A DNA stretch of 64,000 nt from Chroogloeocystis siderophila 5.2 s.c.1 (GTDB lineage Bacteria > Cyanobacteriota > Cyanobacteriia > Cyanobacteriales > Chroococcidiopsidaceae), in the NCBI RefSeq assembly GCF_001904655.1, contig NZ_MRCC01000017.1, positions 1-64,000 of the forward strand, written 5' to 3'. The position numbers were made by a program, and so were the translations under genes. Under the pieces are notes generated by a model. The model did not search any database and had not been told where the DNA came from. It saw only the letters and a list, made by a program, of their open reading frames with translations. Positions 57,694 to 64,000 of this stretch are shown in pieces (the first letter of the stretch is position 1; the number at the start of each line of letters is the position of its first letter).

Positions 57694-59250
57694 TTACGCA
57701 TCTGATTGTTGGGGTTGTTCTGGTGTATTTGGCGTTTCTGGAGGTTGAGCAGCGCAATTAGCTATATCGTACTGGTATTGCAAGTGGAACTGTTGATTTA
57801 CTGAACTTTCACCCTTGGGAAATTCGTATGCTTGAACATATTCTTTAGCAGCCTGCTCAACACTCGCCGCCCCTTTGCGCGAAAGAAAATCAGGTCCAGA
57901 AACAATTCTACCAGCGGGATTGACAACGACTCCCAAAACTGCAACGCCTTCTAGTCCGCGATCGCAAGACTTAATCGTTTTATATATAGGTGCTTTGGTC
58001 ACCACATTCGAGTAGTTTTGCTGGATGGTACTTTGACGTTTCGCCCACGCTTGCAATTGCGCATCTCTGTCACTCGTTGCAGATAGACCAGAACCCGAAC
58101 CACCAGCAGTATTTGGCTCGCTACGCAATGCGGCAACAATTTGTTGTCGTCGTGTTTGTTCTGCGGTATTGTCTGGCTGAGCAGGATTAGTCGCACTAGC
58201 CGTATTTGGCTCGCTACGCAGTGCAGCGACAATTTGTTGTTGTCGTGTCTGTTCTGCCGTGTGTGGCTCTACAGGTTGTGGGTTAGTAGCAGTTTGTGGT
58301 GCAGCAGCTGCAGGTGGATTTGTCGCAGCGCGTTCCTCGCGAATTTTTTGCTGTAGTGCTAAGAGTTCCTGCTTACCGCGTTCTGGTAGTTGTTGAGGTC
58401 GAGGACCTGACTCAACAGGTTGCGTTGGGTTAACTACGGCAACTTGCTGTTGTGGTTGACTTTGGGGCTGTTGCGGCTGAACTAAATTAGGAGGTGTCGG
58501 CAGCGTTTGTGCTACTTGACTTGGTGGTACTCCCTCAGGAGAAAATGGCTCCGCTGGATTCAAGCGCATGGCTGGTAGTCCTGCATTACTCGGCTGTCGC
58601 CATTGCGGTACCGGTGGTAATAATTCTCCTGAATTGTACGTACGGTTTTGATTTTGGTTTGGTGCTGCTGCTACGGGAGGTTGGAGATTGCCGAGTGGCG
58701 GTGGTGGCGGTAGTGTATTCAGAATAGGCGGCGGTGGTGGGGCGTTGATTATAGAACCTGTAGAGAAAGCCTGTTGGCTGTTTCGGCTGGGATTGACCTT
58801 GGGTACTCCGCTTGTTGTGCGGTTACTACGTTCTGGCGATACAGGCAAAATAAACGTTTGATTAGGTCGTAACGCTTGTAAGGAGTTGCTACCTACTGGC
58901 GGTAAACCAATTGATGGCGGCAGCGCAATCGGGTCTGGTAATGGTGGCAGCGCCCCTACGGGAAATGGTGGCGGCGGAGGTAACGGCGGTAAGGGACTCT
59001 GCTGTGTGGCAAATGGTGGCAATGCTGCGGGTACTGAGGACGCTCCTGGCAGACGGCTTTGTTCTTCAGGAGTTAGCTCTACAATTCCCACAGTTCGCTG
59101 CTGAATATTTGCGGCTAATTGCGAATCGTATGGTAAAAATGGCAAAACGATCAACAGCAATCCATGAATGCCTAAGGATGCTACGGCAGCCATGCCATTG
59201 GTCGAGCGAAAGCTTTCTGGTAAAGTTCTCATCAGGGAGGCGTAGGACAT
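57694..59250 (-). CDS. Proline-rich TonB-like membrane-anchored protein
   Basis: Protein of 518 residues. A short cytoplasmic N-terminus leads into one membrane segment (AAVASLGIHGLLLIVLPFLPY, about 21-41), then a long Pro/Gln-rich periplasmic region (about 70-300), with PPLPPPPPFP and PPPPPILN stretches. Two near-identical repeats with QQQIVAALRSEPNTA and RRQQIVAALRSEPNTA occur at about 330-385. The last 110 residues (YKTIKSCDRGLEGVAVLGVVVNPAGRIVSGPDFLSRKG...FHLQYQYDIANC) read like a TonB C-terminal domain. TonB passes energy to outer-membrane siderophore receptors, fitting the FecCD genes 3 kb away. No ExbB/ExbD or receptor gene is in the window. TonB function is an inference from layout. 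Confidence 0.6.
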   Translation of the reverse strand: MSYASLMRTLPESFRSTNGMAAVASLGIHGLLLIVLPFLPYDSQLAANIQQRTVGIVELTPEEQSRLPGASSVPAALPPFATQQSPLPPLPPPPPFPVGALPPLPDPIALPPSIGLPPVGSNSLQALRPNQTFILPVSPERSNRTTSGVPKVNPSRNSQQAFSTGSIINAPPPPPILNTLPPPPPLGNLQPPVAAAPNQNQNRTYNSGELLPPVPQWRQPSNAGLPAMRLNPAEPFSPEGVPPSQVAQTLPTPPNLVQPQQPQSQPQQQVAVVNPTQPVESGPRPQQLPERGKQELLALQQKIREERAATNPPAAAAPQTATNPQPVEPHTAEQTRQQQIVAALRSEPNTASATNPAQPDNTAEQTRRQQIVAALRSEPNTAGGSGSGLSATSDRDAQLQAWAKRQSTIQQNYSNVVTKAPIYKTIKSCDRGLEGVAVLGVVVNPAGRIVSGPDFLSRKGAASVEQAAKEYVQAYEFPKGESSVNQQFHLQYQYDIANCAAQPPETPNTPEQPQQSDA

Positions 59251-59596
59251 GATAGCTAAAGGTACACTCGTCTCCGGATTACAAGCTAATGACTGCGAGT
59301 AACGCGATACTCGTCGAGGTGTAACATACGACTTCTGTCGAAAGAAGTATGCCTATGGATCTTGATATTAACCTTTCTACTCTTAACACTAGAACAGCAA
59401 AGTTACCAGTTTTTGATTGAGAAAATGAGTATTCATTGTTAACTGTGTACAGACAAATATTCAAATTGCTAAGCCACTAGGGAAAAAACGTGAGATTGAA
59501 ACTCAGATGAATGCATATGACACTGTGTATAATTCTACACAAATCTTAATAAAATTGTGGCTAAAAATCTATCCATAAGTGATTTTTCTCTGCCCT
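59251..59596. other. Intergenic region, no gene seen
   Basis: About 345 bases between the start of the proline-rich protein gene and the stop of cobI (same strand). The proline-rich gene promoter must lie here. TCGAGGTGTAACATACGACTTCTGTCGAAAGAAGTATG (59313-59350) contains small inverted pieces (ACTTC/GAAGT), but no clear terminator or Fur box could be identified. Confidence 0.35.
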
Positions 59597-60331
59597 CTAC
59601 TTTTGTTCTACGACGTTGCGCAATCGCCGAAGTTGCACGATAAGCAGTGAAAAATACGCTAACTTTAGTGTGGGATGTGATCGCAAGTCAGTATAAATTT
59701 TTTGTTGTGGTAAAGTTGCGTATTCGACAATCGCGCTATTTTCTAGCAACTGCCGCTGCTGCAATATCGCCCACACTTTCTCATAAACCGAACTTACTTT
59801 CATCAAGACAACAACATCAGCCCAATCAAGTACTGTTTCTAATTCCTTCACCGTATAAAGTGCTGGTAACACAACCAGTCGCTGTTGTCGCAAAGTTAAT
59901 GGCAATCCCAACGCTGCGGTAGCCGCCATTGGCGAACAAACTCCAGGGATAACTTTAACGATCGCCTTGGGTTGTAGTGCTTGTAGTGTTTGTGCTAAGT
60001 AGGTAAACGTGCTGTAAAAACTGACGTCACCTTCACACGCAAACGCCACGTCTTTGCCTTGACTGAGATATTGCCAAACTTGTTGTGCTGCGGTTTCCCA
60101 TGCGGCTGTTAATACCGTCATATCTTGTACGTAGGGAAAAATCAGTGCTAATTGCACTTGCTGCGGATTCAACCACTGCGCGATAATTTGCTGCGCTAAC
60201 CCTTGTTTACCTTGAACTCCTGCTGGAAAAGCTACAACTGGCGCTTGTTGCAAACAACGCCAACCTTTCAAGGTAATCAATTCAGGATCGCCAGGTCCTA
60301 CACTAATGCCGTAAAGAGTACCGATTACCAT
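59597..60331 (-). CDS. cobI: Precorrin-2 C20-methyltransferase
   Basis: Protein of 244 residues in the tetrapyrrole methylase fold. It has GTLYGISVGPGDPELITLKGWRCLQ at the N-terminus (the GxGPGDxxLxT motif), ACEGDVSFYSTFTYLAQTLQ, and VIPGVCSPMAATAALGLPL. The combination YGISVGPGDPELITLK with GDVSFYST identifies the CobI/CbiL group, which adds the C20 methyl group in cobalamin synthesis from precorrin-2 (or Co-factor II). ATG at 60331 is the likely start. It is divergent from the lipase-like gene with only about 17 bases between, so promoters overlap neighbouring coding DNA. No other cob gene is here. Confidence 0.88.
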   Translation of the reverse strand: MVIGTLYGISVGPGDPELITLKGWRCLQQAPVVAFPAGVQGKQGLAQQIIAQWLNPQQVQLALIFPYVQDMTVLTAAWETAAQQVWQYLSQGKDVAFACEGDVSFYSTFTYLAQTLQALQPKAIVKVIPGVCSPMAATAALGLPLTLRQQRLVVLPALYTVKELETVLDWADVVVLMKVSSVYEKVWAILQQRQLLENSAIVEYATLPQQKIYTDLRSHPTLKLAYFSLLIVQLRRLRNVVEQK

Positions 60332-60348
60332 CAACAAGAGGCTAGGGA

Positions 60349-61104
60349 ATGAATATGAGTATACTGAAATTTGTCCCCTCGCTCCTAGTTCCTAGCTTCT
60401 CGCTTCTCATGCTGCCGACTGTTATTCTGCCTGGATATCTTGAAGGTGCGATCGCTTACCGCGAACTCGAACAATCTTTACAGCAACAGGGATTGCCTAC
60501 AGTTACTGTACCGTTGCGGCGTCGTGATTGGTTAGTGACTTTGGGCGGCAAACCAGTGACACCAATTTTGCAGCAACTCGATCGCACGGTCAAGCAAGCC
60601 CTAGAGCAATACAACGCGTCAAGAATTAATTTGATAGGACACTCGGCTGGCGGGTGGATTTCTCGTATCTACTTAGGGGATAAGCCGTATAGTAGTCTTG
60701 CCCAAGTCGATTTAACAACACCTTGGCAAGCACACCAGTACGTTGCGACATTAATCACCCTCGGAACTCCGCACACGAGTTTAGAACGCTGGACGCGCTG
60801 GAGTCTGGATTTTGTCAATCACAACTATCCAGGTGCTTTTTACCCACACGTTCGTTATGTCTGTGTTGCGGGAAAAACCATCTTTGGGCAACGCCGTCGC
60901 GGTAGTTGGTTAGCTTACAGTAGTTATCAATTAACTTGTGGTCAAGGCAATTGTTGGGGTGATGGCATTACGCCGATCGTTGCTGCGCATCTCGATGGTG
61001 CAGAAAACTTAATCATTGAAGGTGTCAATCACTCACCGCGATCGCCTGGTTTGTGGTACGGTTCGCCCTCTATACTACCGTTCTGGGTGACGTACCTAGC
61101 ATAA
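60349..61104 (+). CDS. Alpha/beta-hydrolase, lipase-like
   Basis: Protein of 251 residues. The nucleophile elbow is GHSAGGWISRIYLG (Ser about 103); an oxyanion region lies at VILPGYLEGAIAYREL; a further acid (DG in LDGAENLIIEG) and the His (VNHSPRSPGLW, about 227) complete a plausible triad. It resembles PGAP1-like/triacylglycerol lipase hydrolases of cyanobacteria. The hydrophobic leader (MNMSILKFVPSLLVPSFSLLMLPTV) may be a signal or just the first strand. Substrate unknown. Confidence 0.75.
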   Translation: MNMSILKFVPSLLVPSFSLLMLPTVILPGYLEGAIAYRELEQSLQQQGLPTVTVPLRRRDWLVTLGGKPVTPILQQLDRTVKQALEQYNASRINLIGHSAGGWISRIYLGDKPYSSLAQVDLTTPWQAHQYVATLITLGTPHTSLERWTRWSLDFVNHNYPGAFYPHVRYVCVAGKTIFGQRRRGSWLAYSSYQLTCGQGNCWGDGITPIVAAHLDGAENLIIEGVNHSPRSPGLWYGSPSILPFWVTYLA

Positions 61105-61208
61105 GCACAATTAATTAAAATCTGCTTTGCAAAAGAGCTTCTTTATTAAAAATCGCGTTAAGATCTTAATAAAACTATACACTTTGTAAACGCAGGGAAA
61201 AATTAGTT

Positions 61209-61859
61209 ATGAAATCGTATGAATTCGTCCTGCGGCGACTCGCGACTATTCTATCGGTAGCAATTATTTCATTAAGCGTCATGGCAGCAGTGACAGGAAT
61301 TTTGCTGTCTTTCTACTACGAACCCGTCGCCGGTAGAGCCTATCAGTCATTAAACTGGATTGACACTGAAATTCCAAATGGCTTGTTAATTCATAGTATT
61401 CATGACATTGCAGGTAATGCCTTAATCGTCACCGCCTTAATTCAGATTGTCGTTATGTTTTTAGGCAGACAGTTTCGGTCGAGTTGGTTGACTGCTTGGA
61501 TTAGTGGTATCTTGCTAACTTTAACTGGAATTGGTTTAAGTTGGACAGCAATTATCCTCGACTGGAGTCAAGTTGGCTACTGGCGTTTTCGCATCGAGTT
61601 AAGCACGATTGAAGCAATTCCGTTCATTGGTGGTACGTTACGCAATATTCTGACAGGTGGCGGAGCCGTCAATACAACAACAGTTGCGCACCTTTACACA
61701 ATACACAGCTATCTTCTCTCTGTCGGTGCGATCGCGCTTGCTATCGTTCACTTGTGGAGTTTACTACAGCAAGAAAAAGAAATGAAAGGCGCTGTGGCAG
61801 AAACTTCACTGATGACAAGCGAAGTAAAAACAGAAGAAACCACATTTTCGCAAATTTGA
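61209..61859 (+). CDS. Cytochrome b (PetB-like) N-terminal domain protein, one haem ligand missing
   Basis: Protein of 216 residues with four hydrophobic segments (about 12-35, 66-88, 98-118, 167-188), as in cytochrome b6. Helix B has HSIHDIAGNALIVTALIQ: H65 matches PetB H86, but the second helix-B ligand (PetB H100, 14 residues on) is Gln79. Helix D keeps both: H166 and H181, spaced 15 as in PetB H187/H202. One b-haem should thus be fully ligated (H65-H166), the other not. The usual haem-c(i) Cys and plastoquinone loop are not seen. Not the main b6f subunit; a partner redox protein is unknown. An AGGGA element lies 13 bases upstream. Confidence 0.7.
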   Translation: MKSYEFVLRRLATILSVAIISLSVMAAVTGILLSFYYEPVAGRAYQSLNWIDTEIPNGLLIHSIHDIAGNALIVTALIQIVVMFLGRQFRSSWLTAWISGILLTLTGIGLSWTAIILDWSQVGYWRFRIELSTIEAIPFIGGTLRNILTGGGAVNTTTVAHLYTIHSYLLSVGAIALAIVHLWSLLQQEKEMKGAVAETSLMTSEVKTEETTFSQI

Positions 61860-62022
61860 TTGTGATATCATCTCCAGCTAAATAACTAGAATATCGGTAT
61901 CGTTTCGCTGTTAATGGTTAGTTAATAGTCACCCTTCCCCTTGACTAACCATTTTTGTTATCACCAATCAACTGGATTTGATATGATTTAAAGCAATTAG
62001 TCAAAGGCTAGTCGCTTTTGTT

Positions 62023-63912
62023 TTACAGCGGTGGAATGGGAACTTCTTCAACTTTAGAAAGCTTTTCTACATTCAAACGCCTTGCATTGCAATCGCCTGA
62101 CAAACGTTTGAGCAGATTCGGTCTGGGATCGTGCAAGATGTAGATAATGCGATCGCTTGGTTGCCACTCTTCTGTCGCTGGTGCAATCAGAAACTGATCT
62201 TCGCGTTCGAGAAACAACGGAACAATCGCTTCAGTGCGCATCAAAGCTTGTAAATGAGCTTGTTGAAAAGAAAACTCGCGCTCGGTTAAAGTTGTTGTGC
62301 CTAACTTAACTCTGCCATCCTTGAGGTATTCATTCCAAGTTTTCAGCGGCAAGTCGGCAATAAAAGCTTGCTGCACCTTTGCTTTACCCGTAGCATTATT
62401 CGCTTCCGGGGTGCGCGGAAAAACTGCCAAAACGCGTGGAGGATTAAACTCTTCCGCAGCCCGCTGTGCTAGAACAAAATTAACTTCACCGTTATTCGTC
62501 ATTGCCAAAAAAGTTCCTACCGAGTCGAGTTCGGCTTCTTCCAACACGCCTTTATCTAAAGCACTGCGAACGATCACGCGAATATTTTCGGCTTCTGCCT
62601 GTTGCGCTGCCACAGGGTCAGTATCAATTATCACTACAGACTCGCCACGTTCTTGAAACAAACGCGCAATTAAAACACTTAACGGGTTACAACCTACAAT
62701 AACCGCTCCCGTTGCTTCTTTCGAAGTAATCTGTAACCAACTCGCAACCCAACCCGCAGTCAATCCTTGACAAACAACAGTCAAGATAATTGTTAAGAAA
62801 ACGAGTGCTTTAATCGAATCTCCGCCGTTGATGCCGCGTTCAGTTAAGAAAATTGAAAATAAAGAGGCAACCGACGCAGAAACAATGCCTCGTGGTGCGA
62901 TCCAACATAAAAACAGCTTTTGTCGCCAATTGAGATCGCTATTCCACGTACATATCCCTACATTCAGTGGGCGGATAACAAACATTAATGTCAGAACAGT
63001 AAATAAGCTACCCCATCCTAAAGCTAAAATACTCGCCAGCGATAAATCTGCTGAGAGCAAGATAAACAGCACCGAAACGCCTAGGATCGTGAGTTGTCCT
63101 TTAAATCGCCTTAACAATCGTTCTTCTGGTACAGATGAAGCGCGTAGTACAATACCTGCAACAACGGTTGCCATCAATCCCGATTCACTACGAACGAGTT
63201 GAGCTAACGTAAATAATCCCCACACTCCCGCTAAAACGACTAGATTTTTGAGTTCGTCGGACAAAAAATTGGCACGCTTGAACATTAAGCCGAATAATAA
63301 GCCACCGATCGCGCCAATACCTCCACCAATACCGAGACGGATAATCAAGCCACTGATTGCACGAATTGGATCGGTTTCGCCATTGAGAATCGTATCGAGA
63401 ATCACAACCGCGAGGATCGCCCCTACAGGATCGATTAAAACCCCTTCTCCCTCCAACAATGTCGCCACTTGACGATCGACTTTAACAAGTTTAAGAAGAG
63501 GACTAATAACCGTAGGTCCAGTGACAACAACCAAGGATGCATAGAGAAAAGCAATTGTCCACGGGAATTCACTTAACCAATGCGCCGCCATACCTGCACC
63601 GATCAGCGTAATTGCAGTACCAATTGTTACCAAATTCCGCAAACTGCCAGAAACCTTGCCTAATTCGCGCAGTTCTAGGTTAAATCCACCCTCAAACAGA
63701 ATAACAGCGGTTGCCAGCGCGACAATGACTTCTAAGCCAGAACCCAATGAATGGGGATGAAGTAGCCCGATGCCATCAGCACCCAACAAAATACCAAATA
63801 GCAGCAAAAACACGATACTTGGTACTTTGAGGTATTCTGCCACTACCTGAGCACCAATGCCAGCAGCGACAGCAATAACCATTTGCAAGGTAAGTTCAAA
63901 CGATGCTTCCAT
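62023..63912 (-). CDS. CPA1-type Na+(K+)/H+ antiporter with TrkA-N domain
   Basis: Protein of 629 residues. The membrane part (1-395) follows the NhaP/CPA1 pattern: AEYLKVPSIVFLLLFGILLGADGIGLLHP, VILFEGGFNLELRELG, ASLVVVTGPTVISPLLKLV, EGEGVLIDPVGAILAVVILD (the EGxxLxDP-type ion site) and WIAPRGIVSASVASLFSIFL. A Rossmann-type TrkA-N domain follows (about 400-520: GAVIVGCNPLSVLIARLFQERGESVVIIDTDP), then a C-terminal part (QFLIAPATEEWQPSDRIIYIL) of TrkA-C/RCK type. It exchanges cations for protons at the membrane, perhaps gated by NAD(H) or other nucleotides. Together with the CPA2 antiporter and two Na+-coupled bicarbonate carriers this fits Na+ circulation. Confidence 0.9.
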   Translation of the reverse strand: MEASFELTLQMVIAVAAGIGAQVVAEYLKVPSIVFLLLFGILLGADGIGLLHPHSLGSGLEVIVALATAVILFEGGFNLELRELGKVSGSLRNLVTIGTAITLIGAGMAAHWLSEFPWTIAFLYASLVVVTGPTVISPLLKLVKVDRQVATLLEGEGVLIDPVGAILAVVILDTILNGETDPIRAISGLIIRLGIGGGIGAIGGLLFGLMFKRANFLSDELKNLVVLAGVWGLFTLAQLVRSESGLMATVVAGIVLRASSVPEERLLRRFKGQLTILGVSVLFILLSADLSLASILALGWGSLFTVLTLMFVIRPLNVGICTWNSDLNWRQKLFLCWIAPRGIVSASVASLFSIFLTERGINGGDSIKALVFLTIILTVVCQGLTAGWVASWLQITSKEATGAVIVGCNPLSVLIARLFQERGESVVIIDTDPVAAQQAEAENIRVIVRSALDKGVLEEAELDSVGTFLAMTNNGEVNFVLAQRAAEEFNPPRVLAVFPRTPEANNATGKAKVQQAFIADLPLKTWNEYLKDGRVKLGTTTLTEREFSFQQAHLQALMRTEAIVPLFLEREDQFLIAPATEEWQPSDRIIYILHDPRPNLLKRLSGDCNARRLNVEKLSKVEEVPIPPL

Positions 63913-64000
63913 AGGGGACTTGCAAAGTCTCTGTCATAACCTTTCGTTAAGGATAGTCGATATTCGCGCTGCTCGGTGTAACACTACACGCTCCCTCTGT
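63913..64000. other. Upstream region of the CPA1 antiporter, window edge
   Basis: Last 88 bases: promoter region of the antiporter gene, cut by the window edge. No other feature seen. Confidence 0.3.

Overview
The window is chromosomal DNA from a non-marine-picoplankton-type cyanobacterium, probably close to the Chroococcidiopsis/Gloeocapsopsis or Nostoc-like lineages. The basis is the very frequent HIP1 octamer GCGATCGC, cyanobacterial heptamer repeats (GGTAATG type), the bicarbonate carriers BicA and SbtA/SbtB, and a rhodopsin closely resembling Anabaena sensory rhodopsin. Genus is an inference; no rRNA or other marker gene is present. I saw no tRNA, rRNA or CRISPR array.

Layout. 1-4.3 kb: the end of a lipid kinase gene, a methyltransferase, an oxygenase that has lost its Rieske cluster, and release factor 3. 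4.7-15.5 kb: inorganic-carbon uptake, with bicA, a nonsense-broken universal stress protein gene, a second SulP carrier, then (after DUF4332, GNAT and SDR genes and a broken DUF2267 gene) sbtA and sbtB in divergent orientation, in DNA visibly richer in G+C than its surroundings and next to a transposase remnant. 16-30 kb: membrane transport, with an ABC exporter split over both strands, a P-type ATPase, a CPA2 antiporter with stress-protein domains, a YihY protein and two AI-2E family proteins. 30.8-37 kb: a Cys-cluster membrane protein, an amidase, the sensory rhodopsin, a CAP lipoprotein, a flavin oxidoreductase and a glycogen-debranching enzyme. 37-47.6 kb: a di-haem cytochrome, a third AI-2E protein, a PQQ-type sugar dehydrogenase lipoprotein, a frameshifted Na/Pi cotransporter, an amino-acid permease, a GH57 hydrolase and a nitroreductase. 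47.6-50.6 kb: a decaying glycosyltransferase locus (broken GT2, truncated GT9) interrupted by a dead IS5-family element. 50.7-64 kb: DNA ligase, two FecCD siderophore permeases, a repeat protein, RfbB, a TonB-like proline-rich protein, CobI, a lipase-like protein, a cytochrome b variant and a CPA1 antiporter.

How it fits together. Three bicarbonate carriers (at least two known to be Na+-coupled) plus two Na+/H+-type antiporters point to Na+-driven carbon uptake and ion homeostasis in a fluctuating, perhaps desiccation-prone habitat. GH57 and debranching enzymes serve alpha-glucan turnover. The periplasmic sugar dehydrogenase and di-haem cytochrome could form a short oxidation chain (inference).

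The most notable points are the ASR-type rhodopsin without a neighbouring transducer, the SbtA cytoplasmic loop expanded by five perfect heptapeptide repeats with a SbtB lacking its usual C-terminal cysteines, a cytochrome b homologue lacking one haem-ligand histidine, and an unusually high number of broken genes (about eight) in 64 kb, which could be real genome decay or, in part, sequence error.
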